A stretch of DNA of 64,000 nucleotides, from the NCBI RefSeq assembly GCF_900114065.1, contig NZ_FORS01000001.1:1-64000 (forward strand). The letters are read 5' to 3'. This stretch comes from Stutzerimonas kunmingensis (GTDB lineage Bacteria > Pseudomonadota > Gammaproteobacteria > Pseudomonadales > Pseudomonadaceae). Within the stretch, counting starts at the first letter, position 1, and each line of letters starts with the position of its first letter. Positions 1 to 8,648 of this stretch are shown here, piece by piece. The notes under the pieces were generated by a model. The model was given only the letters and a program-made list of their open reading frames with translations. It was not told the DNA's origin and did no database searches. The translations under genes were made by a program, and so were the position numbers.

Positions 1-343
<343 letters not shown>

Positions 344-1111
344 CGGCGTGGTGCCGACCTTGCGTTCGAACAACAGATAGAGCGAGCGCAGGCTCATGTT
401 GGCCAGCTCGGCCAGCTGTTCGACGGATATGTCCCGCTTAAGATGCTCATCTATATAGTCAGCAATCCGCCCGAAGGACGGGCAACTGTCACCAAACGGA
501 TCGCGGCGGATGTTGCTGGCCAAACTGCAAAGCAGCTTGCTGGCGATGATCCGGCTGTACTGTTCCTGAATCTGCGGAATGCTCTGCTCAGAGCCCGCCT
601 CTTGGCAGATCAACCCAAGCAGGCTGCCAAACCCATCGAGTTCACTAAGCGCGTGACGGTTGCTGCCGAAGCGAATCCCCTCCGCCGGAGCCTGCCACTG
701 GTTCTCGCTACAGGCCTTCTCCAAAAAGGAAGCCGGCAGTTTGACGATGAGCTTCTCACAGTCATCCGAATAGGTCAGGTCGACCGGATCGTCCGGATTG
801 ATCAGCAGCAGCTCGCCGGGGGTGAAATAGTGCTCCTGGCCCCGGCCGCGCCACAGGCAATGGCCGCGCTGCAGCAGCTGCAGGTGGTAGATGGTCTCGA
901 GCGCCGGCGAAGTGACGTGAACGCTGCCGCCATAACGGATCTGGCAGAGGTCGAGTTTGCCGAACTTGCAGTGGCTCAGGCTCGCCTGCGGGCTGCCCGT
1001 GCGCGGCAGACGAATGCAGTGCGCCCCCACGTGCTGATTGACGTAGTCCGAAACGGCATGCGGATCGGCATGCTCGAAGATCCTGCTTTTTTCGTTCAGC
1101 AGTCGTTCCAT
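344..1111 (-). pseudogene. benR: BenR/XylS-type AraC-family regulator, 3' end removed by IS insertion
   Basis: The translated frame closely resembles XylS and BenR, the benzoate-responsive activators of ben/xyl-meta operons. It has an N-terminal effector domain (segments such as SDYVNQHVG, SYGG-like IRYGGSV, LWRGRGQEHYF, GELLLINPDD) and the first AraC helix-turn-helix near residues 225-250 (SVEQLAELANMSLRSLYLLF). The native frame stops after GTTP at codon 256, where the IS end begins. Family members run to about 320 residues, so the second helix-turn-helix and part of the first DNA-binding half are gone. ATG at 1111 is preferred over GTG at 1114. The rest of the gene and any ben genes would lie to the left. 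The truncated product is unlikely to bind its promoter normally. Confidence 0.85.
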
Positions 1112-1456
1112 CACCAGACACTCGCATTGTTCTTATAGTCGGCCGGTCCATCGTCAACGACGCCGGCGGCGATTCCTGCCACGCACATGCATGCTCAGGC
1201 TTGATCTGCGTCAAGACTATCGCTTCGTTCGAGCATAGGAGATTCGACCAACGAACGACACCCCGTCGTTCGGTGACCGCACGGTTTTTGGCTGGACCGC
1301 AAGACGGGCACCTGGAAAAGGCAGCCGCCACTGATCCGGACCGGACGAGAGGCTTGCAAGCCGGGCGCTGGCCCATGGGCAGCATCCTGTATAATGCCGC
1401 CCCCATTTACCGCTCGTGTGCGCCTGCACCGACTCTCCAAGTTATCCGGCCCGATA
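1112..1456. other. Intergenic region between benR remnant and dusA
   Basis: This 345-base stretch separates divergent genes and carries no convincing coding sequence. It holds the upstream region of benR. On the minus strand a TTGACG and a TATAAG lie only 14 bases apart, too close for a normal sigma-70 promoter. It also holds the dusA promoter candidate at 1390-1395. No recognisable AraC-type direct repeats could be assigned with confidence. Confidence 0.5.
1390..1395 (+). promoter_or_regulatory. Candidate -10 box for dusA
   Basis: A perfect TATAAT lies at 1390-1395. No good -35 is visible at the usual distance, so this is a partial call. If it is used, transcription starts near 1402. The ATG at 1394, which lies inside the hexamer, then cannot be the dusA start codon. 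Confidence 0.45.
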
Positions 1457-2452
1457 GTGCAAAGTCCTCGTTCGAATCAGTCTGTTGCAAGTAGAAAGTT
1501 CTCCGTCGCACCCATGATGGACTGGACGGACCGCCGCTTTCGCTACTTTGCCCGGCAGTTTTCGCAGCACACCCTGCTCTACACCGAGATGGTGACGACC
1601 GGCGCGCTGCTGCATGGCGACGCCTCGCGCTTCTTGGGCCACGACGAGTGTGAACACCCGCTGGCGCTGCAGCTCGGCGGCAGCGTGCCGAGCGATCTGG
1701 CAGCCTGCGCCAAGCTTGCCGAAGCCGCGGGTTATGACGAGGTTAACCTCAACGTCGGCTGCCCCAGCGATCGGGTGCAGAACAACATGATCGGCGCCTG
1801 CCTGATGGGCCACCCGTCACTGGTAGCCGATTGCGTAAAGGCAATGCGCGATGCAGTGGATATCGAGGTCACCGTCAAGCATCGCATCGGTATCAATGGA
1901 CGCGACAGCTATGCCGAGCTGTGCGATTTCGTCGGTCAGGTTCGCGACGTCGGATGCCGCAGTTTCACCGTGCACGCGCGCATAGCAATCCTCGAAGGGC
2001 TGTCACCGAAGCAGAACCGTGAGGTGCCGCCATTGCGTTACGACATCGCCGCGCAGCTGAAAAAGGACTTCCCGGACCTCGAGATCATCCTGAACGGCGG
2101 CATCAAGACGCTGGACGAGTGTCGCGCGCACCTGCAAACCTTCGATGGCGTCATGCTAGGGCGCGAGGCCTACCACAACCCCTATCTGCTGGCCCGCGTC
2201 GACCGGGAGCTGTTCGGTAGCGAAGCGCCGGTGATCAGCCGGGCACAGGCACTACGCAATATGCGACCCTACATTGAGCGCCACTTGAGCGACGGTGGCG
2301 CGATGCATCACATCACCCGTCATGTGCTCGGTTTGGGCCAGGGCTTTCCCGGCGCGCGGCGCTTCCGCCAGCTGCTCTCGGTGGACATCCACAAGACGAG
2401 CAACCCCCTTGCGCTGCTCGATCAGGCGGTGGCGCTGCTCGAAGGGCACTGA
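1457..2452 (+). CDS. dusA: tRNA-dihydrouridine(20/20a) synthase DusA
   Basis: DusA is a cytoplasmic FMN enzyme that reduces uridine to dihydrouridine in the tRNA D-loop using NADPH. The sequence opens with the family motif [17 protein letters not shown], has TEMVTTGA, and carries [16 protein letters not shown] with the conserved catalytic Cys. It also has the VHAR and [11 protein letters not shown] segments and ends with the helical PGARRFRQ domain. This pattern matches DusA rather than DusB or DusC. The frame is open back to ATG 1394, but that ATG overlaps a TATAAT box. GTG 1457 gives 331 residues, close to the family length, although no strong ribosome binding site supports it. It diverges from the benR remnant and is followed by tal. 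Confidence 0.85.
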   Translation: MQSPRSNQSVASRKFSVAPMMDWTDRRFRYFARQFSQHTLLYTEMVTTGALLHGDASRFLGHDECEHPLALQLGGSVPSDLAACAKLAEAAGYDEVNLNVGCPSDRVQNNMIGACLMGHPSLVADCVKAMRDAVDIEVTVKHRIGINGRDSYAELCDFVGQVRDVGCRSFTVHARIAILEGLSPKQNREVPPLRYDIAAQLKKDFPDLEIILNGGIKTLDECRAHLQTFDGVMLGREAYHNPYLLARVDRELFGSEAPVISRAQALRNMRPYIERHLSDGGAMHHITRHVLGLGQGFPGARRFRQLLSVDIHKTSNPLALLDQAVALLEGH

Positions 2453-2515
2453 CGCTCCACGTTCAAGGAACGCAACCCCGGCATCTGAATCAAAGGCCAG
2501 GCGCATCCGGGTCCA

Positions 2516-2532
2516 CCCGCTCGTTGAGCGGG
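2516..2532 (+). terminator. Small GC hairpin between dusA and tal
   Basis: A 7-bp perfect stem (CCCGCTC / GAGCGGG) with a GTT loop lies 64 bases after the dusA stop. There is no U-tract, so it is at best a weak terminator or an RNA-stabilising hairpin. Confidence 0.3.
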
Positions 2533-2583
2533 CTGACTGGCTCGGGTAAGGTCATGCCACTCACAGGACGGAGCCCCTCTTAC

Positions 2584-3510
2584 ATGACTTCCAAGCTGGA
2601 ACAACTCAAGCAGTTCACCACTGTCGTCGCCGATACAGGCGACATCGACGCCATTGCTCGCCTGAAACCGGTGGACGCCACCACCAATCCTTCACTGCTG
2701 CTCAAAGCAGCGGCTATGCCGCGTTATGCCGATGACCTGGCGAACGCGATGAAGCAGTGCCACGGCGATATCGGTCTGGCGTGCGACCTGTTCGCCGTCG
2801 CGGTAGGCAAGCAGATTCTGGAACTGATCCCCGGGCGCATCTCCACCGAGGTCGACGCGCGATTGTCTTTCGACACTCAAGCCATGGTCCAGCGCGGTGA
2901 GCGCCTGATCGGCCTTTACGAGCAGGCTGGCATCAGCCGCGAGCGCGTTCTGATCAAGATCGCTTCGACCTGGGAAGGCATCCGCGCAGCCGAACAGCTG
3001 GAGAAAGCCGGCATCCAGACCAACCTTACCCTGCTGTTCACCTTCACCCAGGCCGTGGCATGCGCCGAGGCCGGTGTGTTCCTGATTTCACCGTTCGTTG
3101 GCCGCATCTATGACTGGTACAAGAAGCACGAAGGTCGTGACTACCAAGGCGCGGAAGATCCGGGCGTGCAGTCGGTCAGCCGCATCTACGACTACTACAA
3201 GGCTCACGGATACAAGACGGTAGTGATGGGCGCGAGCTTCCGCAATGTCGGACAGATCGAGGCACTGGCCGGTTGCGACCGGTTGACCATCAGCCCGGAA
3301 CTGCTCGGCGACCTGGCCGCAGCCAGCGGCGCGCTGGAACGCAAACTGCAGCCCGGCCGCGAGTCAGAAGCGCGTATCAGTCTGGATGAAAAGAGCTTCC
3401 GCTGGGGCCTGAACGAGGATGCGATGGCGACCGAAAAGCTTGCCGAAGGCATCCGTCAGTTCGCGCGGGACCAGGAGAAACTCGAAGCCCTGCTGGCCAA
3501 GCTGGCCTGA
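2584..3510 (+). CDS. tal: Transaldolase
   Basis: Transaldolase transfers a dihydroxyacetone unit between sedoheptulose 7-phosphate and glyceraldehyde 3-phosphate in the non-oxidative pentose phosphate pathway in the cytosol. The 308-residue protein has the family landmarks: Asp17 in [15 protein letters not shown] at 31-38, Glu89, and the Schiff-base Lys125 in [10 protein letters not shown]. The length matches the TalB class. An upstream extension to 2524 exists but adds residues with no family similarity, so ATG 2584 is chosen. Its stop codon abuts the stop of the convergent rssC gene (TGATCA at 3508-3513), leaving no intergenic space. Confidence 0.95.
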   Translation: MTSKLEQLKQFTTVVADTGDIDAIARLKPVDATTNPSLLLKAAAMPRYADDLANAMKQCHGDIGLACDLFAVAVGKQILELIPGRISTEVDARLSFDTQAMVQRGERLIGLYEQAGISRERVLIKIASTWEGIRAAEQLEKAGIQTNLTLLFTFTQAVACAEAGVFLISPFVGRIYDWYKKHEGRDYQGAEDPGVQSVSRIYDYYKAHGYKTVVMGASFRNVGQIEALAGCDRLTISPELLGDLAAASGALERKLQPGRESEARISLDEKSFRWGLNEDAMATEKLAEGIRQFARDQEKLEALLAKLA

Positions 3511-3993
3511 TCAGGACCGCTCCAAGGCGGTGACGAGGTCATGGAAGGCCTCGCGGTTGGATTCATTGAGGCTCATCAGGATGCGGTGAGCCTCGAGCAC
3601 CTTGGCCTTCACCACCTCTTCGGATTGATCCTGCGATGGCAGATCGGCCAGGCATTCCGGGCAAGGCAACGGTGTATCGACGATGTTGAACACCTGATCG
3701 AAGCCCATAGACTGCAACAGCCGGGTGATGTCCGGGTGGGTGGTGACCAGCGTCGGTAACATACCCACCTTCTGCCGCGACAGTATCGACAGCTTGGCCA
3801 ACAGGCCCAAGGTGGTGCTGTCAATGCTTCGGCTTTCGGTCAGATCAATGACAATCGAAGAAAAATTGCGCGACGAGAAGATCTTCTCGATCGTTGCATC
3901 CAGCGCCGAACAGAGCGTCAAACGGATTTCACCTATGAACTTCAGAACAAAGGTGCCATCCATCTCGGCGAACTGGATTCTACCAGTACTCAT
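3511..3993 (-). CDS. rssC: STAS-domain anti-sigma factor antagonist, RssC-like
   Basis: The first 100 residues form a STAS domain, including the segment VIDLTESRSIDSTTLGLLAKL, where the serine/threonine cluster is the usual phosphorylation site in anti-anti-sigma factors. The C-terminal 60 residues are helical, with a CPEC motif near 110, and do not match a domain I know. Its start overlaps the stop of rssB by four bases (ATGA), so the two are almost certainly co-transcribed and translationally coupled. In Pseudomonas an equivalent pair beside tal acts as RssB/RssC, controlling RpoS stability, with RssC binding RssB. That assignment is by gene order and domain content. HsbA of the flagellar cluster is a paralogous alternative. 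Confidence 0.8.
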   Translation of the reverse strand: MSTGRIQFAEMDGTFVLKFIGEIRLTLCSALDATIEKIFSSRNFSSIVIDLTESRSIDSTTLGLLAKLSILSRQKVGMLPTLVTTHPDITRLLQSMGFDQVFNIVDTPLPCPECLADLPSQDQSEEVVKAKVLEAHRILMSLNESNREAFHDLVTALERS

Positions 3994-5174
3994 GCAAGGT
4001 TCCTGCTCAACACCAGCAAGGCGATATCGTCGGGCATGTCAGCCAGCTCGGCCAACCCGAAGACTCGACGTAATCCATCCAGCGTGCCACCAGCATCGGT
4101 AATCAGACCGGGCAGCGCGGACTCTTTTTCTTTGAGTGTGTCGCCGGGCAAAAGGTCCAGAATGCCGTCGGAGAGCAAGGTCAAGCTGAACGTCTCGGGC
4201 AGCTTCAGCTCGAAATTCTGATAGGTCGCCTCGACGAACAACCCGACCGGCAACCCACGCCCTTCGAGATAGTGCGCGCCCTCTCCCGTGTACAGCACCG
4301 GCATAGGCAGATGACCGCCAATGCTGTAGTGCAGCACGTCATGCTCCTGATCGATAACGCCGCCCAGCATGGTCACGTGCTTGCCCAGCTTGCAATTGAT
4401 CAGCCCGCGGTTGATGTGATCTAGCACTTCCGACGGTTTGAACTCGCGCAGCGTGCCGCTACGGCGCGACTCGTACAGCAGTCGGGTCGTCATGAACTTG
4501 AGCAGCACGGTCACGAACGCCGAGGAGGCACCATGGCCGGAAACATCGGCCAGGTAGAAACCGATGCGCCGCTCATCCACGCGGAAATAGTCGACGAAGT
4601 CACCGGACAGGTACAGCGAAGGGATGATCTGGTGGGCGAAATCGAAGCCATCGACGCTCCAGGGCGTCACCGGCAGCATGTTCATCTGCACTTGGCGACC
4701 GGCGTCCTGGTCTTCCTGCAGCAGGTGCAGGCTCGCTTGCAGATCACGATTGGCCGTCTCCAGCTGTTCACGATAGCGGCGATTTTCCAGCCGCAGACGA
4801 GAACGGTCCAACGCCCGGCGTACCGAGTGCTCGAGCATCGCCAGGTCTTCGAGTGGCTTGATCAGGTAGTCGGCAGCGCCCAAGCGCAGGGCCTCCACCG
4901 CGTCGCTCATCACGCCGGCACCGGAAACCACGATCACTGGGAGGTCGAGCTGGCGCTCACTGATCTGACGGATCAGCTCAAGGCCATCCATCTGCGGCAT
5001 GCGCAGATCGCAGATCACCAGATCGGGCTGCTCCGACTCGAAGAGCTCCATGCCCTGCGGGCCATTGCCGGCCTGCAAGACACGAAAACCACTGTCATCC
5101 AGATAGGCAGCCAGACTGGCTCGAACCACATCGTCGTCATCTATGATCAGCAGCGTCGCGCTTGGTTTATGCAT
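3990..5174 (-). CDS. rssB: Response regulator with PP2C phosphatase domain, RssB-like
   Basis: The protein has 394 residues. An N-terminal receiver contains the acidic cluster IDDDD at 11-15, phospho-acceptor Asp56 in VICDLRMPQMDG, and the Lys of YLIKPL. A linker coiled coil of about 45 residues follows, then a SpoIIE-type PP2C phosphatase domain with SGDFVDYF, ADVSGHGA, LLSDGI and MPDDI, so the metal-binding Asp residues look intact. The pseudomonad RssB is thought to deliver RpoS to ClpXP and to be titrated by the STAS partner encoded next. ATG 5174 is chosen because AGGA precedes it and the receiver begins directly after it; the upstream extension is not conserved-looking. A phosphatase acting on RssC is the natural inference. 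Confidence 0.85.
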   Translation of the reverse strand: MHKPSATLLIIDDDDVVRASLAAYLDDSGFRVLQAGNGPQGMELFESEQPDLVICDLRMPQMDGLELIRQISERQLDLPVIVVSGAGVMSDAVEALRLGAADYLIKPLEDLAMLEHSVRRALDRSRLRLENRRYREQLETANRDLQASLHLLQEDQDAGRQVQMNMLPVTPWSVDGFDFAHQIIPSLYLSGDFVDYFRVDERRIGFYLADVSGHGASSAFVTVLLKFMTTRLLYESRRSGTLREFKPSEVLDHINRGLINCKLGKHVTMLGGVIDQEHDVLHYSIGGHLPMPVLYTGEGAHYLEGRGLPVGLFVEATYQNFELKLPETFSLTLLSDGILDLLPGDTLKEKESALPGLITDAGGTLDGLRRVFGLAELADMPDDIALLVLSRNLA

Positions 5175-5368
5175 GTTCCTACCAGGCGGGGTCGCCAGGA
5201 TGATTGGCGAAAACATTGGCCCCGCATGACGCCGGGCTTGGGTTCGTTTCAAGGCGCAGACGGTACTCCCATACGATCGGGGTTTCAAGCCGACCGGCTG
5301 GCGCCTTTACAGGTCGAATTGAGGGGAGCTATAAGAATGCCGCGAGCCATATATAAAAGGTTGAAACC

Positions 5369-5668
5369 ATGAGCCAGAAAGACCGCGATTACAGTGAAAA
5401 ACGCGATTTCATCCGAATGCAGATCGAAACCACCGTTGCGCTGGAACATGGCGATACAAAACTGAGCGGCACCTGTATCGACCTCTCCAGTACCGGCATG
5501 CAGGTTCTGGCCAGCGCCCAACTACGCATGGGCGACAAGGTCCGCGTACTCATTCCATCCGAGCACAGCGAACTGAAAGGGCTGGATGCTCAGACAGAAG
5601 TCGTACGCGTCAGCCAGCTCGACGATGGCCGGCAGAGCCTGGGTCTGGCAATCCTCTCGATGTCCTGA
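5369..5668 (+). CDS. PilZ-domain protein
   Basis: This 99-residue protein is a stand-alone PilZ domain, a cyclic-di-GMP binding module. The RxxxR motif is present as RDFIR at residues 12-16, and the second motif DxSxxG as DLSSTG near 38-43, so nucleotide binding is likely retained. The target is unknown. It is divergent from rssB and convergent with mlaA, an order I recall from other pseudomonads. Together with the HD-GYP protein at 13190-14476 it gives the window both a receptor and a degrading enzyme for c-di-GMP, although nothing links them directly. Confidence 0.85.
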   Translation: MSQKDRDYSEKRDFIRMQIETTVALEHGDTKLSGTCIDLSSTGMQVLASAQLRMGDKVRVLIPSEHSELKGLDAQTEVVRVSQLDDGRQSLGLAILSMS

Positions 5669-5682
5669 CCCTGCTCCAGCGA

Positions 5683-5703
5683 TGGCCGCAGCAAATGCGG
5701 CCA
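5683..5703. terminator. Hairpin between convergent pilZ-domain gene and mlaA
   Basis: A perfect 7-bp stem TGGCCGC / GCGGCCA with a 7-base loop sits in the 39-base gap between two convergent genes. It lacks a long U-tract on either strand but is well placed to act as a bidirectional stop. Confidence 0.45.
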
Positions 5704-5707
5704 GGCT

Positions 5708-6409
5708 TCAGAAGTCGTCTTCGACTTCCCCGTCCTTGACCCGGAATTCGCGATTCTGAAGGTAGGCGTTGCGTACGAAGATGTAGCGATCACCCTGAAT
5801 CATCTTCTCGGCTGACAGCAGTCCTGCGCGCGTATCGATCAGGTCCACACCCCGCGTCACGTTGCGGGTCGGCACATGATCCATGTGCGGATACGGTTCG
5901 AGGAAGGAATCCGGCACCCGGCCGACGGCATCACGCACCGTGCTTGGCCCAAGCAGCGGCAGCACGACATATGGCCCACTTCCCAGCCCCCAGGCACCCA
6001 GCGTCTGGCCGAAGTCCTCATCGTTCTTGTGCAGCCCCATACGGGTGGCAACGTCGAAGAAACCGAGCACGCCGAATGTGGTATTGAACAGGATGCGACT
6101 GGTGTCGATGCCGGCATCGCGGACCTTGCCCTGCAGCAGGTCGTTGGTCAGCACCACCACATCACCGAGATTACTGAACACATTGCCAATGCCGTCCTCG
6201 AGGAAGCTCGGCGTTACTTTCTGGTAGCCCTGTGCCAAGGGCTTGAGGGTGTAGGTGTCAACGGTGTCATTGAAACGAAACACCGCGCGGTTGACGCCTT
6301 CCCACGGATCTTCTTCGGCCGCTAACGCAGGCGCTGCGCCAAGCGTGGCGATCGTAGCGACGAAACTGGCCTTGAGCACGGCGATCCAGGCCGTAGCGAT
6401 CTTGGGCAT
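5708..6409 (-). CDS. mlaA: MlaA/VacJ family outer-membrane lipid asymmetry protein
   Basis: MlaA removes misplaced phospholipids from the outer leaflet of the outer membrane and passes them to MlaC. The 233-residue product has an N-terminal export signal (about residues 1-31, ending APALAA) and the VacJ domain with DPWEGVNRAVFRFND, FNTTFGVLGFFDVA, DEDFGQTLGAWG and YVVLPLLGPSTVRD. No lipobox cysteine is visible at the signal cleavage region, although E. coli MlaA is a lipoprotein. The protein may therefore be released by signal peptidase I. ATG 6409, behind a GGGAGAG ribosome site, fits the signal peptide far better than the open extension to 6562. Confidence 0.9.
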   Translation of the reverse strand: MPKIATAWIAVLKASFVATIATLGAAPALAAEEDPWEGVNRAVFRFNDTVDTYTLKPLAQGYQKVTPSFLEDGIGNVFSNLGDVVVLTNDLLQGKVRDAGIDTSRILFNTTFGVLGFFDVATRMGLHKNDEDFGQTLGAWGLGSGPYVVLPLLGPSTVRDAVGRVPDSFLEPYPHMDHVPTRNVTRGVDLIDTRAGLLSAEKMIQGDRYIFVRNAYLQNREFRVKDGEVEDDF

Positions 6410-6638
6410 CACTTTTCTCTCCCTTAGGTATTTGGTGCATGCGGCGCACCGACGCAGACCGCGCAGTATAGAGTGAACATCCTGTTTTCGGCAGTCAGCC
6501 GGATGTTCGGCTTTCGTGGCACAGTCCGGAGCTTGCGCCAGCGCCGGTAAAGGCACAGACAAGGCCTGGCCGCTGGTTTAACCTTCAGCTATCGACGTTC
6601 ATTACACGCCGCCCGTAAACCCATGAGAGGGAAGCAAA

Positions 6639-6905
6639 ATGCCGGAACATGATCTGCAGTCGCAGCTCGAAGAACTGCGTTATCAACTGGCCCAGGACAC
6701 GCCGCTGACCGATGAGGAGCGGGCTTCGCTGCAAGCGATCGCCCAGGACATCGAAGTTCGCCTGGCGACGCAGGGCAGCACCGACCACAACGACTCGCTG
6801 GTGGATGGCGTCAACCTGGCCGTCGAGCGCTTCGAGGTCAGCCACCCAAGCATGGCCATGACGCTGCGCAACATCATGCAGACCCTGGCCAACATGGGCA
6901 TCTGA
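6639..6905 (+). CDS. DUF4404 family protein
   Basis: An 88-residue, highly helical and acidic protein with the pattern of the DUF4404 family found in gamma-proteobacteria. It starts with alternating Leu/Glu heptads (QLEELRYQL), has TPLTDEERASLQ in the middle and ends HPSMAMTLRNIMQTLANMGI. No signal peptide or membrane segment is visible, so it is probably cytoplasmic. A good purine-rich site (GAGAGGGAAGC) precedes ATG 6639. Function is unknown. It is divergent from mlaA and convergent with queF. Confidence 0.75.
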   Translation: MPEHDLQSQLEELRYQLAQDTPLTDEERASLQAIAQDIEVRLATQGSTDHNDSLVDGVNLAVERFEVSHPSMAMTLRNIMQTLANMGI

Positions 6906-6944
6906 AGCAGGTCACGGGTCGCGCTGCGACCCTGACTCGCTGCG

Positions 6945-7775
6945 TTACTGGCGCACCAGACGGCGATTGTCCACGACCATCGCCTCGGTACTGCGGTACG
7001 GATTGATGTCCAGCCCGCCACGGCGCACGTAACGCGCGTAGACGGTCAGCTTCTCCGGCTGCAGCAAACGCTGCAGATCGAGAAAGATGCGCTCCACGCA
7101 TTGCTCGTGAAAGTCGGCATGCTGACGGAAGCTCACCAGATAGGCCAACAGGCTCTCCGCCTGCAACGCCGCGCCGCGGTACTCGACGACTACGCTGCCC
7201 CAGTCCGGCTGACCGGTCACCGGACAGTTGGACTTGAGCAAGTGGCTGTGCAGCGACTCCTCGACCATATGCCCGGCATCACAGGCCAACAGTCCCGCTT
7301 GAGGATGGTCGTAATGCTCGATGGTCACGTCCAGATCGTCGACGCAGCGCCCCGGCAGCGTCGCAACACCCTCGGCCGCCACCTCATCCAGTGTGCGCAG
7401 GCGCACCTTCACCGGCTTGCCGGCTGCCGCGGAAAGATCGCTGCTCATCACCTCGGCCAGCGCTTCCCGCGACTCGAACACCGACTGGTTCAGCGAGTTC
7501 AGATAGAGCTTGAACGACTTGGATTCGATGATGCTCGGCGAGTCCGCCGGAATCTCGAATTCACCGATCGCCACCACCGGCTTGCCGGAAGGCAGCAACC
7601 ATGACAGTTCGTAGCAATTCCAAAGATCCACGCCCTGGTAGGGCAGCGTCTCGGCGGTGAGACCAAGCTCGGCCCACTTCGGCGCGCGCGGAATCGGGAA
7701 CAGCAGATGTGGGCTGTAGGTGGCGACGTAGTCACTGGACTTGCCCAGCGGGGAATGTTCGGCGGGATGCTGCAT
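6945..7775 (-). CDS. queF: NADPH-dependent 7-cyano-7-deazaguanine reductase QueF
   Basis: QueF reduces the nitrile preQ0 to the amine preQ1, the last free-base step of queuosine biosynthesis, before insertion at the tRNA wobble position. The 276-residue protein is of the long, tandem T-fold type like the E. coli enzyme. The catalytic Cys184 lies in [10 protein letters not shown] with the partner Asp191. [11 protein letters not shown] at 84-94 is the substrate and NADPH binding signature, and FHEQCVERI lies near the end. The open frame extends to 7841, but ATG 7775 begins the conserved region. Confidence 0.95.
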   Translation of the reverse strand: MQHPAEHSPLGKSSDYVATYSPHLLFPIPRAPKWAELGLTAETLPYQGVDLWNCYELSWLLPSGKPVVAIGEFEIPADSPSIIESKSFKLYLNSLNQSVFESREALAEVMSSDLSAAAGKPVKVRLRTLDEVAAEGVATLPGRCVDDLDVTIEHYDHPQAGLLACDAGHMVEESLHSHLLKSNCPVTGQPDWGSVVVEYRGAALQAESLLAYLVSFRQHADFHEQCVERIFLDLQRLLQPEKLTVYARYVRRGGLDINPYRSTEAMVVDNRRLVRQ

Positions 7776-7868
7776 GGGAAATGGACCTGAACGAGAAACG
7801 CTGCGAAGTTTAGCGTTTCGCGGCGTTCTTTTCAGCGGCATCGACGTAGCCGCCGAACGGTCGGCGGT

Positions 7869-8648
7869 CTATTGGCGCATCCCGCGTCCACTCTTGAGCA
7901 GTCCGACGGAGACCAGATAGAGCGCCGCCACCGCCACCAGCATGAAGCTGATCGCTACACCGATGCGGATATCGGATACGCCGAGGATGCCGTAACGGAA
8001 AGCGTTGACCATGTGCAGCACCGGGTTGGCCAGCGACAGCGTCTGCCAGAACGGCGACAGCAGGTTGATTGAGTAGAACACCCCGCCCAGGTAGGTCAAC
8101 GGCGTCAGCACGAAGGTCGGGATGATCGAGATATCATCGAAGTTGCGCGCGAACACCGCGTTGATGAAGCCCCCTAGGGCGAAGATACTCGCCGTCAGGG
8201 TGATCACCAGCACGGTCACGCCCAGGTGGTGCACCTGCAGATCGGTGAAGAACATCGACAGCAGCGTGACGATTACCGCAACCGCCAGCCCGCGGGTGAT
8301 ACCACCCAGGGCAAAACCAATGACGATCACATGCGGCGACACCGGCGAGACCAGCAGCTCCTCGATGGAGCGCTGGAACTTGGTGCTGAAGAAGCTCGAC
8401 ACCACGTTGCTGTAGGAGTTGGTGATCACCGACATCATGATCAGCCCCGGCACGATGTAGTCCATGTAGCTGAAGCCGTCCATGTCGCCGATCCGCGCGC
8501 CGATCAGGCTGCCGAAGATGACGAAGTACAGCACCATGGTGATCGCCGGGGGCAGCAGCGTCTGCGGCCAGATGCGTGTATAGCGACGGATCTCGCGCTG
8601 GACGATGGTCTGCAGCGCGACCAGGTTGGGACGCAGTTCGCCGCTCAT
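7869..8648 (-). CDS. ABC-2 type exporter permease (YadH-like)
   Basis: A 259-residue inner-membrane protein with about six transmembrane helices and the ABC-2 permease features (GARIGDMDGFSYMDYIVPGLIMMSV and SPVSPHVIVIGF segments). It starts at ATG 8648, which overlaps the stop codon of the ATPase gene by four bases, so the pair form a translationally coupled operon. The closest well-known relatives are E. coli YadH and P. aeruginosa transporters in the same neighbourhood. Substrate is unknown; drug or polysaccharide export is possible for this family. Confidence 0.85.
   Translation of the reverse strand: MSGELRPNLVALQTIVQREIRRYTRIWPQTLLPPAITMVLYFVIFGSLIGARIGDMDGFSYMDYIVPGLIMMSVITNSYSNVVSSFFSTKFQRSIEELLVSPVSPHVIVIGFALGGITRGLAVAVIVTLLSMFFTDLQVHHLGVTVLVITLTASIFALGGFINAVFARNFDDISIIPTFVLTPLTYLGGVFYSINLLSPFWQTLSLANPVLHMVNAFRYGILGVSDIRIGVAISFMLVAVAALYLVSVGLLKSGRGMRQ

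Noticed and set aside
1100..1170. A sigma-70 promoter for benR from TTGACG and TATAAG on the minus strand
   Set aside because: The spacing is only 14 bases, too short for a normal promoter.
1394..1456. Extending dusA to ATG 1394
   Set aside because: The ATG overlaps a perfect TATAAT and the extra residues have no family similarity.
1457..2452. dusA as a prophage integration site
   Set aside because: The gene is intact at both ends and no integrase or phage gene lies next to it.
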